Shown here in pieces: positions 40,033-48,520 of a stretch of DNA of 64,000 nucleotides (position 1 is the first letter of the stretch; each line of letters starts with the position of its first letter). Below the pieces are notes generated by a model that made no database searches, was not told where the DNA came from, and saw only the letters and a list, made by a program, of their open reading frames with translations. The stretch is from Streptomyces olivaceus (lineage in GTDB: Bacteria > Actinomycetota > Actinomycetes > Streptomycetales > Streptomycetaceae): the NCBI RefSeq assembly GCF_000721235.1, contig NZ_JOFH01000014.1, positions 1 through 64,000 on the forward strand, given 5' to 3'. A program made the translations under genes and the position numbers.

Positions 40033-40971
40033 TTGCCTGGAAGGGTGTTCCCGCGTCTCAGGAGCGGCCTGTCGGCCGTGCTGATCGTCCTCGCCTGCCT
40101 GCTCGCGCCGTGCGGCACGCTGGCGGGCTGGGCCGCGTACGGGCTCGCCGACACCGGGCGGTACGTCGCGGCCACGGCGCCGCTCGCCGGCGATCCGGAC
40201 GTGCGGGAAGCGGTCGCGGAACCGCTCGGCGCGGGGGTCGTGGACCAGGTCGCGGCCGGTCCCGGTCCCGTGACCGGCGCGGTACGGAGCTTCGTGCGGG
40301 ACGCGGCGCGCTCGTTCACCCGGACCGAGGCCTTCCGTGAGGGCTGGGTCGCGGCCAACCGCACCGTCCACCGTGCCGTACTGCGCTCCCTGCGGGACGA
40401 CGCGGCGGCCGGGCGCCCGGTCACCGTCGACCTCGCCCCCGTCACCGAACGCGTCCGGGACCGGCTCGTACGGGACAACGTGCCCTTCGCCCGGCGCATC
40501 CCGGTCCGGCACACCGAGGTCACCGTGGTCCCGGCCCGGGACGCGGACCGGCTCAGGAAGGGCTACCACGTGCTCGACGTCGCCGTCTTCTGGCTGCCGC
40601 TGGCGGCCGTCGCCTTCGCCGTCGCCGGCATCCTCCTCGCCGCCTGCCGCCGCCGCGCCGTCACGGCCGCCGGGTTCGGCACGGCCCTCGGCGGGGCGCT
40701 GCTCGGCCTCGCCGTCCTGCTCGGCCGCCGGCTCACCGTCACCGACCTCCCCGGCCCGGTGGACGGCCCCGCCGCGGGCGCCGTCTACGACGCCCTCACC
40801 GGGACCCTGCGCACGGCCGCGTGGCTCCTGGTCGCCCTCGGCCTCACGGTCGCCCTGACCTCCTGGCTCACGGGCCGCTACGGACACGTACGCGTACCGA
40901 GCCGCCGGGCCCCGGCGCAGCCGCCCACCCCCGAACCCGCCCCACCCGAGCCGCCCCGCACCCGCCTCTGA
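40033..40971 (+). CDS. Integral membrane protein, unrecognised
   Basis: Membrane protein of about 312 residues. The first helix (LSAVLIVLACLLAPCGTLAG) is followed by an extracytoplasmic domain of about 145 residues with Arg/Asp-rich helices (GRYVAATAPLAGDPDVREAV; RTEAFREGWVAANRTVHRAV), then three C-terminal helices (VFWLPLAAVAFAVAGILLAA; LGGALLGLAVLLG; AAWLLVALGLTVALTSWL) and a Pro-rich tail. The build resembles many actinobacterial proteins that span the membrane with one large outer domain. TTG 40033 gives the full first helix; GTG 40045 is possible but has no room for a ribosome site. Function unknown. Confidence 0.8.
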   Translation: MPGRVFPRLRSGLSAVLIVLACLLAPCGTLAGWAAYGLADTGRYVAATAPLAGDPDVREAVAEPLGAGVVDQVAAGPGPVTGAVRSFVRDAARSFTRTEAFREGWVAANRTVHRAVLRSLRDDAAAGRPVTVDLAPVTERVRDRLVRDNVPFARRIPVRHTEVTVVPARDADRLRKGYHVLDVAVFWLPLAAVAFAVAGILLAACRRRAVTAAGFGTALGGALLGLAVLLGRRLTVTDLPGPVDGPAAGAVYDALTGTLRTAAWLLVALGLTVALTSWLTGRYGHVRVPSRRAPAQPPTPEPAPPEPPRTRL

Positions 40972-40977
40972 AATGGC

Positions 40978-41008
40978 TTGGCGGGTCCTCCACAGGGACG
41001 GGTACCGT
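40978..41008 (+). promoter_or_regulatory. Leaderless promoter candidate
   Basis: TTGGCG (40978-40983) and TACCGT (41003-41008) are 19 bp apart, and the ATG at 41017 lies eight bases after the -10 box, as in leaderless genes. Confidence 0.4.
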
Positions 41009-41016
41009 CACCGCTC

Positions 41017-41373
41017 ATGAACGGGACAACGACCCTGTGGCGCCCCACCGGTCCCGAGGAGCTGGCACTTGTCGAGGCCTCCGGCTGGACGGCCTGGCCG
41101 CCGCGCCTGCCCGAGCAGCCGATCTTCTACCCGGTCCTCAACGAGGACTACGCCGTCCGCATCGCCCGCGACTGGAACGTCCCCGCCTCCGGCGCCGGCT
41201 ACGTGACGCGCTTCGAGGTCGACACCGCCTTCCTCGAGCGCTACCCGGTGCGGCAGACGGGCGGCGAGACGATCCTCGAACTGTGGGTCCCGGCGGAGGA
41301 GCTGCCGGAGTTCAACCGGCACATCGTGGGCCGCATCGAGGTCGTACGGGAGTTCCACTCGCCGACCGGGTAG
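41017..41373 (+). CDS. Small conserved protein, ADP-ribosylation/crystallin J1-like label
   Basis: Conserved cytosolic protein of 118 residues. Segments typical of its actinobacterial relatives are LWRPTGPEELALVEASGWTA, QPIFYPVLNEDYAVRIARDW and ILELWVPAEELPEFNRHIVG. Such proteins are often labelled ADP-ribosylation/crystallin J1, but I see no proof of an enzymatic function in this sequence. The ATG at 41017 is eight bases downstream of a -10-like TACCGT, suggesting leaderless translation. It stands alone between genes of unrelated type. Confidence 0.82.
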   Translation: MNGTTTLWRPTGPEELALVEASGWTAWPPRLPEQPIFYPVLNEDYAVRIARDWNVPASGAGYVTRFEVDTAFLERYPVRQTGGETILELWVPAEELPEFNRHIVGRIEVVREFHSPTG

Positions 41374-41476
41374 GCGCGGCGGAACCCGGCGTCCGCGGCC
41401 GCGCGCAACTTCCGGCACCCGGTATTCGTCCTTGAGGGAGGATTCGGGCACCGCACCGCGAGCGAAGGGCCGGGAC

Positions 41477-42487
41477 TTGGGCACCGACACGGCGACCGAC
41501 GAGTGGGCGGACTACCGCGGCGGACGGGCGGAGCGACGGACGGGCCGGCGGTTCGGGGCCTGGTGCGCGGGGCTGCTGTTCACGGGCGTGAGCGTGGTCG
41601 TCGGCTGCCGTGTCGCCGACAGCGACGGCGTCACCCCGGTGCCGCAGCTGCTCGCCTTCCTGCCCTGGCTGCTGGCCCCGACCGCCGCCGGACTGCTGCT
41701 GACGCTGCTCGCCCGGTGGTGGACCGGCGCGGTGTGGGGCGTGGTGCTGCTCGGGCTGCTGGCCTGGTTCATCGAGCCGTACGGCAGGACCGGCGAGCCC
41801 GCCGGGCCGCCCGTCGCCGAGGTGCGGGTGCTGACCTCGAACGTCGAGTTCGGGCGGGGCACCGACGCCCTGATCGGCGCCGTACGGGACGAGAAGCCCG
41901 ACCTCGTGTTCGTACAGGAGTGCGAATATACGTGCGACGCGGCCCTGCGGCGCGAACTCGCCGCCGACTACCCGAACCGGCGGGCCGTCGAGGGCGGCGG
42001 CTCCAAGGGCTCCGTCATCCTGAGCGCCTTCCCGCTCACGGCCGCTCCCGGCGTCCCCGGCACCATGGGCATGCCCGCCGCCGTCGCCGACGTACGCGGC
42101 CACGCCGTACGGCTCCAGCTCGCCCACCCGATGCCGCCGCTGCCGGACCAGGTGGGCCTGTGGCGCGAGGAGCTGGACGCCGTGCGCGACGCCGCCGCCG
42201 GGGACCGCGGGGCGCCCGCGGTCCTGGCCGGCGACTTCAACGCCTCCCAGGACCACGCCGCCTTCCGCCGCATCCTCGATGCGGGACTGCACGACGCGGC
42301 CCGGCTGGCGGGCGAGGACCGCACACCCAGCTGGCCCGCGCGGACCCTCCCCGCGTTCGGCACGCAGATCGACCACGTCCTGGTCTCCGAGGACTTCGCC
42401 GCGCACGGCGCCCGGTTCCTGGACCTGGCCGACACCGACCACCGCGCGCTGGTCGTCGACCTGACCCTGCACGCGGCGGACGGCTGA
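41477..42487 (+). CDS. Membrane endonuclease/exonuclease/phosphatase family protein
   Basis: Protein of 336 residues with three N-terminal helices (FGAWCAGLLFTGVSVVVGC; LLAFLPWLLAPTAAGLLLTL; AVWGVVLLGLLAWFIEPYG) and an outward-facing EEP domain. Metal and catalytic motifs are VLTSNVEFG, VFVQECE (Glu), AGDFNASQDH (Asp, Asn), IDHVLVS and DTDHRALV (Asp-His). It probably cleaves phosphodiester bonds in nucleic acid or lipid head groups outside the cell. TTG 41477 is preferred because GAAGGG lies seven bases upstream; TTG 41432 would add 15 residues. It converges with phoX; phosphate scavenging is possible but only inferred. Confidence 0.9.
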   Translation: MGTDTATDEWADYRGGRAERRTGRRFGAWCAGLLFTGVSVVVGCRVADSDGVTPVPQLLAFLPWLLAPTAAGLLLTLLARWWTGAVWGVVLLGLLAWFIEPYGRTGEPAGPPVAEVRVLTSNVEFGRGTDALIGAVRDEKPDLVFVQECEYTCDAALRRELAADYPNRRAVEGGGSKGSVILSAFPLTAAPGVPGTMGMPAAVADVRGHAVRLQLAHPMPPLPDQVGLWREELDAVRDAAAGDRGAPAVLAGDFNASQDHAAFRRILDAGLHDAARLAGEDRTPSWPARTLPAFGTQIDHVLVSEDFAAHGARFLDLADTDHRALVVDLTLHAADG

Positions 42488-42519
42488 CCGCCTCCTCTGC
42501 TCCGGGTGTCGCGGTCGGA

Positions 42520-44610
42520 TCAGACGCCGATGTCGCGGCCGTCCGCGCGCCACACCGCCACGACCGCCGGGCGCACGATCCTGCCGGGTCCGTCGGGCCA
42601 GGTGCTGGCCGGCTCCTCCACGGAGGCGCCGTCGACCTCGCCCGGGTGCTGCACGGCGACCAGCACACGCCGGTCCTGGACGAGCGGGCCGCAGGTCTCC
42701 GCACCGGTCGGCACGGTCAGGAACTGCTTCAGCTCACCGCGCCGGTCGCCCTTGGTCGCCACGCCGAAGAGCCCGTCGTGGGTGCCGAGCGCGTTGCCGT
42801 CGGTGGAGATCCACAGGTTGCCGTGGTCGTCGAAGGCGACGTTGTCGGGGCAGGAGATCGGGCTGACCCGGTCCTTGGGGAAGCCCGCGAAGTAGGTCGC
42901 CGGGTCCTCCGGGTCGCCCGCGACGAGGAACAGCGACCAGCCGAAGGAGGTGGCGTCGGCCCGGTTCCACCGCTCGGTCAGCTCCAGGACGTGGCCGTGC
43001 TTGTTGGCGTTGCGCGGGTTGGCCTCGTCCGCCTTGGCCTTCGCGTCCACGCCCCGGTCGGTGTTGTTGGTGAGGGCGACGTACACCTTGCCGGTCGTCG
43101 GGGACGGCTCGATGTCCTCCGGGCGGTCCATCTTGGTCGCGCCGGCCTTGTCACCGGCGAGCCGCGTGAACACGCAGACCTCCTCGGCGCTCATGCCCTC
43201 GACGTGCGAGACCGCGCCATGCTCCGTGGCGGTGACCAGCGGGATCCACCGGCCGCTCCCGTCGAACTCGCCGTCGCTCGGCAGCGTGCCCGAGCCGTCG
43301 ATCTCGATCGCCGGGGAGTCGCCGCTGAGCTTGGCGACGTACAGCGTGCCCTCGTCGAGCAGCGACAGGTTGTGCTCGCGCGCCCAGCGGGAGTTCCCGT
43401 GCCGCATCCGCTTGCTGCCGACGAACTTGTAGAAGTAGTCGAACCGCTCGTCGTCACCGGTGTAGACGACCGGACGCCCGTCACCGGTCAGCCGCACGGT
43501 CGCGGCCTCGTGCTTGAACCGGCCGAGCAGCGTGTGCTTGCGCGGCGTGGAGTCGGGGTCGTACGGGTCGAGTTCGACGACGTACCCGAAGCGGTGCACC
43601 TCGTTCGGCTCCTGCGCCACGTCGAAGCGCCGGTCGAACCGCTCCCACTTGCGCTCGGTGGCCCCGGTGCCGATGCCGTACCGCTTGTCGGTGTCGCTGG
43701 AGGCGTTGGCGAAGTACTGGTTGAAGTTCTCCTCGCCGTGCAGCGTCGTGCCCCAGGGAGTGGTGCCGCCGGAGCAGTTGTTGAGGGTGCCGAGCACCTT
43801 GCGGCCGCTGCGGTCGGCGGACGTCCTCACCAGGTCGGAACCGGCGGCGGGCCCGGTCAGCCGGAACTCGGTGGTGGCGGTGACCCGCCGGTTCAGGCGG
43901 TGCCGGGAGACGGCAGTCAGGCGGCCGCTCCGCTTCTCCTCCTCCACGGCGACGACGGACAGCCCGTGCGCCGCCCAGGCGATCTCGACCTGCTCGCGGG
44001 TCGGGTTCTCGGGGTCGTAGCCGCGGAACATGAGCACCTCGTCGGTGTACTCGTGGTTCGCGACGAGGAGCTGGCGGTCGTGCTCGCCGCGCAGGGGCAG
44101 CAGCGCGAGGAAGTCGTTGTTGTACCCGAACTGCCCGGCCTGCGCCCCGGCGCTCTGCTTCTCCGGGTCGAAGGCGGGCGCCCCGCGCAGAATGGGTTCA
44201 CCCCAACGGATCACGACGTCCTGGCGGTACCCCTCCGGAACGGTGACGGTGTCGTCGGTGTTGGGCGCGACGGGCGTGAACCGCAGCCCGCGCGCACCCT
44301 GCGGTTTCGACGGTTTCCCGGGCCCGTTCCCGTGCCCCTTTCCAGCCGCGGGCGCGGCCTGCGCCGACGGCGCCCCGGCGACCCCCGCGGCTCCGGCGCC
44401 CGCCGCCGCGACGGTGACGACGGCGGCGGCCCGCATCATCGAACGGCGGCTGAGCGCACCGGCGATGACGTCACCGGCGTACTCGTTGCCGCTGGTGTTC
44501 GGCACCTCGTGGAAACAGGCGTCGCCGCACCGGAAACGGCAGGTCATGGCGGACCTCCCGCCGGGGTGCGAACCGGACGGCGTTCCGATCAACGGCAGCA
44601 GCTTGCGCAC
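42520..44610 (-). CDS. phoX: PhoX-family alkaline phosphatase (Tat-exported)
   Basis: Calcium-dependent PhoX-type phosphatase (DUF839), 696 residues, that releases phosphate from organic esters outside the cell. A twin-Arg signal, LSRRSMMRAAAVVTVAAAGA with R55-R56, fits Tat export. Family segments include FGYNNDFLALLPLRGEHDRQ, VANHEYTDEVLMFRGYD, GTTPWGTTLHGEENFNQYF and DRPEDIEPSPTTGKVYVALT. The long pre-region with CRFRCGDACFHEVPNTS is also usual in Streptomyces PhoX. GTG 44610 has AAGGGGAG upstream; ATG 44547 with GGGAGG is an alternative. Two direct repeats 11 bp apart upstream form a PHO box, so PhoR-PhoP control under phosphate limitation is likely. Confidence 0.93.
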   Translation of the reverse strand: MRKLLPLIGTPSGSHPGGRSAMTCRFRCGDACFHEVPNTSGNEYAGDVIAGALSRRSMMRAAAVVTVAAAGAGAAGVAGAPSAQAAPAAGKGHGNGPGKPSKPQGARGLRFTPVAPNTDDTVTVPEGYRQDVVIRWGEPILRGAPAFDPEKQSAGAQAGQFGYNNDFLALLPLRGEHDRQLLVANHEYTDEVLMFRGYDPENPTREQVEIAWAAHGLSVVAVEEEKRSGRLTAVSRHRLNRRVTATTEFRLTGPAAGSDLVRTSADRSGRKVLGTLNNCSGGTTPWGTTLHGEENFNQYFANASSDTDKRYGIGTGATERKWERFDRRFDVAQEPNEVHRFGYVVELDPYDPDSTPRKHTLLGRFKHEAATVRLTGDGRPVVYTGDDERFDYFYKFVGSKRMRHGNSRWAREHNLSLLDEGTLYVAKLSGDSPAIEIDGSGTLPSDGEFDGSGRWIPLVTATEHGAVSHVEGMSAEEVCVFTRLAGDKAGATKMDRPEDIEPSPTTGKVYVALTNNTDRGVDAKAKADEANPRNANKHGHVLELTERWNRADATSFGWSLFLVAGDPEDPATYFAGFPKDRVSPISCPDNVAFDDHGNLWISTDGNALGTHDGLFGVATKGDRRGELKQFLTVPTGAETCGPLVQDRRVLVAVQHPGEVDGASVEEPASTWPDGPGRIVRPAVVAVWRADGRDIGV

Positions 44611-44693
44611 TGTGTTCTCCCCTTGAGAAACCCTGAATACCCTTGGCGTCAGCGCGACCGTAGGTGCGCACACGTGCGGGAGCCGGGCATCGC

Positions 44694-44711
44694 GGTGAAC
44701 GACGGGTGAAC
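44694..44711 (-). promoter_or_regulatory. PHO box (PhoP site) of phoX
   Basis: GGTGAAC at 44694-44700 and 44705-44711, exactly 11 bp apart; on the minus strand these read GTTCACC twice. This is the direct-repeat unit recognised by PhoP in Streptomyces. It lies 84-101 bp upstream of the phoX start codon. Confidence 0.8.
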
Positions 44712-44874
44712 CCGCGGAAGCGATGGGGGATCGCGGCACCGGCCGGATCCGGTCTTGACGTCTCCGTGCGTGCGTGGCAGACCCTGCACAAGATCACAAG
44801 CCGGGACCGCTAACCTTACGTGTCCGTCCTGGCCAGGGATTGACGGGCATCAACTCACGCGAAGGGTTGCGCAC

Positions 44875-46209
44875 ATGGGCATTCTCACTCTCCTGCGGAA
44901 CGCGTTCGGCCGGTCACGCAAAGAACGGGCCGCTCAGACGGAGGGTGCGACGCAGGAGACGGCACCGGCCGTCACCGCGCCGGAGCCGAAGCTCCCGTCG
45001 CAGCCGGCCGCACCGGCGGAGCCGGACCCCTCCGAGCCCCCGGCCCAGCCGGAGGCCACCCCCCAGGTCCCCGAGCCCCGCTCGGAATCCACTCCCGCCC
45101 CGGCTGCCGCCTCCACCTCCACCTCCACCGACGAGCACGACCTCGTCAAGGCCGCCTTCACCAACATCACGGTCCCGAAGCCGACGGACCCGGAACCGGA
45201 GCCGCAGTCCGAGGCGGCCCCGGAGCCGGCGGCAGAGCCCCAGCCCGAGGCAAAGCCGGACCCGCAGCCCGAGCCGAAGCCGAAGACCGAGCCGCAGCCC
45301 GACCCGAAGACCGAGCCGGCCCCGGAGCCGGCCGCAGAGCCGCAGTCCGAGGCCGAGCCCGAGCCGGCCCCGGCCCCGGCACCCGAACCGGCCCCGGACC
45401 CGGCACCCGCCGACGGCGACAAGGCCCCACAGGGGCCACCCGCACCCGGCAACGAAAGCAGCACGGACGGTGCGGGTGGGAACACGGACACCGAAGGCGA
45501 AGCCGAGGCGACCAAGGCCACCCCGCCGGAGGCAACCGCCCCGAAACCCGCGACCAGCGCCGCCAGGCTCCGCTCCCAGGCCCCGGGACTCACCACCGCC
45601 TACAAGGCCGCCGGCGCCGCCCTGAAGAAGCACGGCCTCACCGGCACCCGCGCCAGGGTCCACCTCGTCCTCGACCGCTCCGCGTCGATGCGCGCGTACT
45701 TCAAGGACGGTTCCGCCCAGGCCCTCGCCGAGCAGACCCTCGCGCTCGCCGCCCACCTCGACCCCGAGGCCGCGGTCCACGTCACGTTCTTCTCCACGGA
45801 AGTGGACGGCACCGGAGAGCTGACCCTCGCCGACCACGAGAACAAGATCGACGAGCTGCACGGAGCGCTCGGCCGCATGGGCCGCACCGCCTACCACGCC
45901 GCCGTCGAGGCCGTCCTCGCCCACCACGCCGAACACGCGCCCCCCGGCACCCCCGCGCTGGTGGTCTTCCAGACCGACGGCGCCCCCGACGCGAAGACCC
46001 CCGCCACCCAGTCCCTCACGGACGCCGCGGCGAAACACCCGAACGTGCACTTCTCCTTCGTCGCCTTCGGTGACCCGGAGAACAAGGCCTTCGACTACCT
46101 CCGCAAGCTCAAGACGGGCAACGCGTCCCACTTCCTGGCGGGCGAGACCCCCAAGGAGCTCACCGACAAGGAGCTCTACGAAGGCGTACTGGCCACCTGG
46201 CGCCCGTAA
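44875..46209 (+). CDS. VWA-domain protein with long Pro/Glu-rich linker (TerF-like)
   Basis: Protein of 444 residues. A short basic N-terminus (MGILTLLRNAFGRSRK) and acidic/Pro-rich linker (about 20-225, many EPxPEP and EPAAEPQ repeats) precede a vWA-TerF-type domain (about 240-440). The MIDAS metal site is seen as DRSASM (near 265), a Thr near GRMGRTAYHA and Asp in FQTDGAPD. Such domains occur in tellurium/stress (Ter) systems, where they bind metal and assemble with TerD-like proteins. ATG 44875 is the start. A strong terminator follows the gene at 46258-46294. Partners are not encoded nearby; TerB is at 26398-26853. Confidence 0.88.
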   Translation: MGILTLLRNAFGRSRKERAAQTEGATQETAPAVTAPEPKLPSQPAAPAEPDPSEPPAQPEATPQVPEPRSESTPAPAAASTSTSTDEHDLVKAAFTNITVPKPTDPEPEPQSEAAPEPAAEPQPEAKPDPQPEPKPKTEPQPDPKTEPAPEPAAEPQSEAEPEPAPAPAPEPAPDPAPADGDKAPQGPPAPGNESSTDGAGGNTDTEGEAEATKATPPEATAPKPATSAARLRSQAPGLTTAYKAAGAALKKHGLTGTRARVHLVLDRSASMRAYFKDGSAQALAEQTLALAAHLDPEAAVHVTFFSTEVDGTGELTLADHENKIDELHGALGRMGRTAYHAAVEAVLAHHAEHAPPGTPALVVFQTDGAPDAKTPATQSLTDAAAKHPNVHFSFVAFGDPENKAFDYLRKLKTGNASHFLAGETPKELTDKELYEGVLATWRP

Positions 46210-46257
46210 GCACGGCACCCGCGCGGCACCCGCGCGACCGCGCACCGCAGCCGCCCT

Positions 46258-46294
46258 CGGGGGGTGGACCGGGGACCCCCCGGTCCACCCCCCG
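46258..46294 (+). terminator. Rho-independent-like terminator after VWA gene
   Basis: Perfect 17-bp stem: arm 46258-46274, loop ACC, arm 46278-46294 (CGGGGGGTGGACCGGGG and its complement). As is usual in Streptomyces, there is no U tract. Confidence 0.85.
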
Positions 46295-46339
46295 AAACGC
46301 GTGTGAGCCGTTCTCCGCCGGGCCAGTAGGATTTCGACC

Positions 46340-47956
46340 ATGGCGGCCACTGGAACCGAGAAGCAGGGGGCGAAGGCGTACTACGTCTCGACCCCCATCT
46401 ACTACGTGAACGACGCTCCTCACCTGGGCCACGCCTATACGACCGTCGCAGGCGACGTGCTCACCCGCTGGCACCGCCAGCGCGGTGAGAAGGTGTGGTA
46501 CCTCACCGGCACGGACGAGCACGGTCAGAAGATCATGCGCACGGCCGAGGCGAACGGGGTCACCCCGCAGGCCTGGGCCGACAAGCTCGTCACCGAGGCC
46601 TGGAAGCCCCTGTGGGAGCACCTCGACATCGCGAACGACGACTTCATCCGCACCACGCAGAAGCGGCACACCGACCGCGTCCAGGAGTTCGTGCAGGACC
46701 TGTACGACAAGGGCGAGATCTACAAGGGCGGCTACGAGGGCCCGTACTGCGTGGGCTGCGAGGAGTACAAGCTCCCCGGCGAGCTGCTCGACGGCGAGGG
46801 CGAGTACGCGGGCCAGAAGCTGTGCCCGATCCACAAGAAGCCGGTGGAGATCCTCAGCGAGGAGAACTACTTCTTCAAGCTGAGCGAGTACAGCGAGAAG
46901 CTGCTCGCCCACTACGAGGCCAACCCGGGCTTCATCCAGCCCGAGTCCGCGCGCAACGAGGTCGTGAACTTCGTCCGCCAGGGCCTGCAGGACCTCTCCA
47001 TCTCCCGCTCGACCTTCGACTGGGGCGTGCCGGTCCCCTGGGACGACAAGCACGTCATCTACGTGTGGGTCGACGCCCTGCTGAACTACGCCACGGCGGT
47101 CGGCTACAACGAGGACCCGGAGAGGTTCGCGTCGACGTTCCCGGCCGACGTGCACCTGGTCGGCAAGGACATCCTCCGGTTCCACGCGATCATCTGGCCG
47201 GCGATGCTGATGGCGCAGGGCCTGCCGCTGCCCGGCAAGGTCGCCGCGAACGGCTGGCTCATGGTCGGCGGCGAGAAGATGTCGAAGTCCAACCTGACCG
47301 GCATCAAGCCGCAGGACCTGACCTCGCACTTCGGCGTGGACGCGTACCGCTGGTACTTCCTGCGCGCGATCGCGTTCGGTCAGGACGGCTCGTTCTCCTG
47401 GGAGGACTTCTCCGCCCGCTACACGAGCGAGCTGGCCAACGACTACGGCAACCTCGCCTCCCGCGTCGCGGCCATGGTCGCCAAGTACTTCGGCGGTGAG
47501 CTGCCGGCCTCGACGGCCGACGGGGACGCCGAGGAGGCCATCCACTCCGGTCTGACCAGGGCGGTCACGGAGGCGGACCGCAAGATCGGTGAGGAGCTGG
47601 ACTTCCAGGGCGGCATCCTGGCGGTCTTCGACTTCGTCAAGCAGGTCAACGGCTACATCACCGAGCAGGAGCCCTGGAAGGTCGCCAAGGACGAGTCCCC
47701 GCAGGGCAGGGCCCGCCTGGCGACGATCCTCTACACGGCCGCCGAGTCGCTGCGCGCCGTGGCGGTCCTCCTCAACCCGGTCATGCCGGACACCTCGCGG
47801 AAGCTCTGGGACTCCCTCGGTGCGGAGGCCGCCCTCGGCGCCCTCGCGGAGCAGAAGGTCCAGGAGGCGGCGGACTGGGGCCGGCTGCCCGCCGGAACCA
47901 CGGTCACCAAGGGCGCGGTGCTGTTCCCGCGTCTCGAGGAGAAGCCGACCGCGTAA
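46340..47956 (+). CDS. metG: Methionyl-tRNA synthetase
   Basis: Cytoplasmic class I aminoacyl-tRNA synthetase, 538 residues, that charges tRNA-Met for initiation and elongation. The HIGH motif is H28-L-G-H31 in NDAPHLGHAY; a zinc knuckle is seen in CVGCEEYKLPGELLDG followed by CPIHKK; KMSKS is intact in GEKMSKSNLTG near 313. The anticodon-binding helical domain has the usual PWKVAKDE. There is no C-terminal EMAP/Trbp111 domain, so the short actinobacterial form is present. ATG 46340 is the start. The gene is bounded by strong terminators at 46258-46294 and 47973-48010, so it is probably transcribed alone. Confidence 0.97.
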   Translation: MAATGTEKQGAKAYYVSTPIYYVNDAPHLGHAYTTVAGDVLTRWHRQRGEKVWYLTGTDEHGQKIMRTAEANGVTPQAWADKLVTEAWKPLWEHLDIANDDFIRTTQKRHTDRVQEFVQDLYDKGEIYKGGYEGPYCVGCEEYKLPGELLDGEGEYAGQKLCPIHKKPVEILSEENYFFKLSEYSEKLLAHYEANPGFIQPESARNEVVNFVRQGLQDLSISRSTFDWGVPVPWDDKHVIYVWVDALLNYATAVGYNEDPERFASTFPADVHLVGKDILRFHAIIWPAMLMAQGLPLPGKVAANGWLMVGGEKMSKSNLTGIKPQDLTSHFGVDAYRWYFLRAIAFGQDGSFSWEDFSARYTSELANDYGNLASRVAAMVAKYFGGELPASTADGDAEEAIHSGLTRAVTEADRKIGEELDFQGGILAVFDFVKQVNGYITEQEPWKVAKDESPQGRARLATILYTAAESLRAVAVLLNPVMPDTSRKLWDSLGAEAALGALAEQKVQEAADWGRLPAGTTVTKGAVLFPRLEEKPTA

Positions 47957-47972
47957 CACGCTCGCTACAGCA

Positions 47973-48010
47973 CGGGGCCCGGGAGGGGGCAGGCCTTCTC
48001 CCGGGCCCCG
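47973..48010 (+). terminator. Terminator after metG
   Basis: Perfect 13-bp stem CGGGGCCCGGGAG (47973-47985) and its complement (47998-48010), separated by a 12-base loop. Confidence 0.85.
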
Positions 48011-48055
48011 CGCTTTGCGAAGCTCGGACCACAACGATCTCAGAGGGGGGCATCC

Positions 48056-48421
48056 ATGGCACTGTTCGGCAACGCGCACAGCATCAATCCGGCCCAGGCG
48101 CAGCAGGAGTACGCACGCCTGCTCGGCCACGGCGAACAGGTCCACGCGGCCTACCTGCTGATCCGCGACACCATCCTGTTCACCGACCGGCGACTGATCC
48201 TGATCGACAAGCAGGGCATCACCGGTAAGAAGACGGAGTACCACTCGGTCCCGTACCGCAGCATCTCGCACTTCTCGGTCGAGACGGCCGGCCACTTCGA
48301 CCTCGACGCCGAACTGAAGATCTGGCTCTCGGGCTCCCAGACCCCGATCGAGAAGACCTTCACCAAGGGCGTCGACATCTACGAGGTCCAGGCGATACTG
48401 ACCCAGTTCGTGGCGCGGTAG
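48056..48421 (+). CDS. PH-like (bacterial pleckstrin homology) domain protein
   Basis: Small soluble protein of 121 residues made of one bacterial PH-type domain (YvbH/DUF1696-like). Typical segments are VHAAYLLIRDTILFTDRRLI, KKTEYHSVPYRSISHFSVE and DAELKIWLSGSQTPIEKTF. Such domains form oligomeric rings and may bind ligand or membrane, but the role is unknown. ATG 48056 follows AGAGGGGGG. It lies between the metG terminator and a bidirectional terminator shared with aspS. Confidence 0.9.
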   Translation: MALFGNAHSINPAQAQQEYARLLGHGEQVHAAYLLIRDTILFTDRRLILIDKQGITGKKTEYHSVPYRSISHFSVETAGHFDLDAELKIWLSGSQTPIEKTFTKGVDIYEVQAILTQFVAR

Positions 48422-48445
48422 ACCGCACGACGACGGAACGCGGGA

Positions 48446-48480
48446 GGGCCCGGCGCCGGTGACTCACCGGCGCCGGGCCC
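48446..48480. terminator. Bidirectional terminator between PH-protein and aspS genes
   Basis: Perfect 16-bp stem (48446-48461 and 48465-48480) with a three-base loop ACT. It can serve both convergent genes. Confidence 0.88.
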
Positions 48481-48520
48481 TTCTGCTCGTCCTGCGCGTC
48501 CTGCGCGTCCCGCCTGTCGG

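Noticed and set aside
37705..40887. A 1,060-codon minus-strand frame across four genes
   Set aside because: Composition is shadow-like and it covers plus-strand genes with clear helices and ribosome sites; the real gene in this part is 37902-38969.
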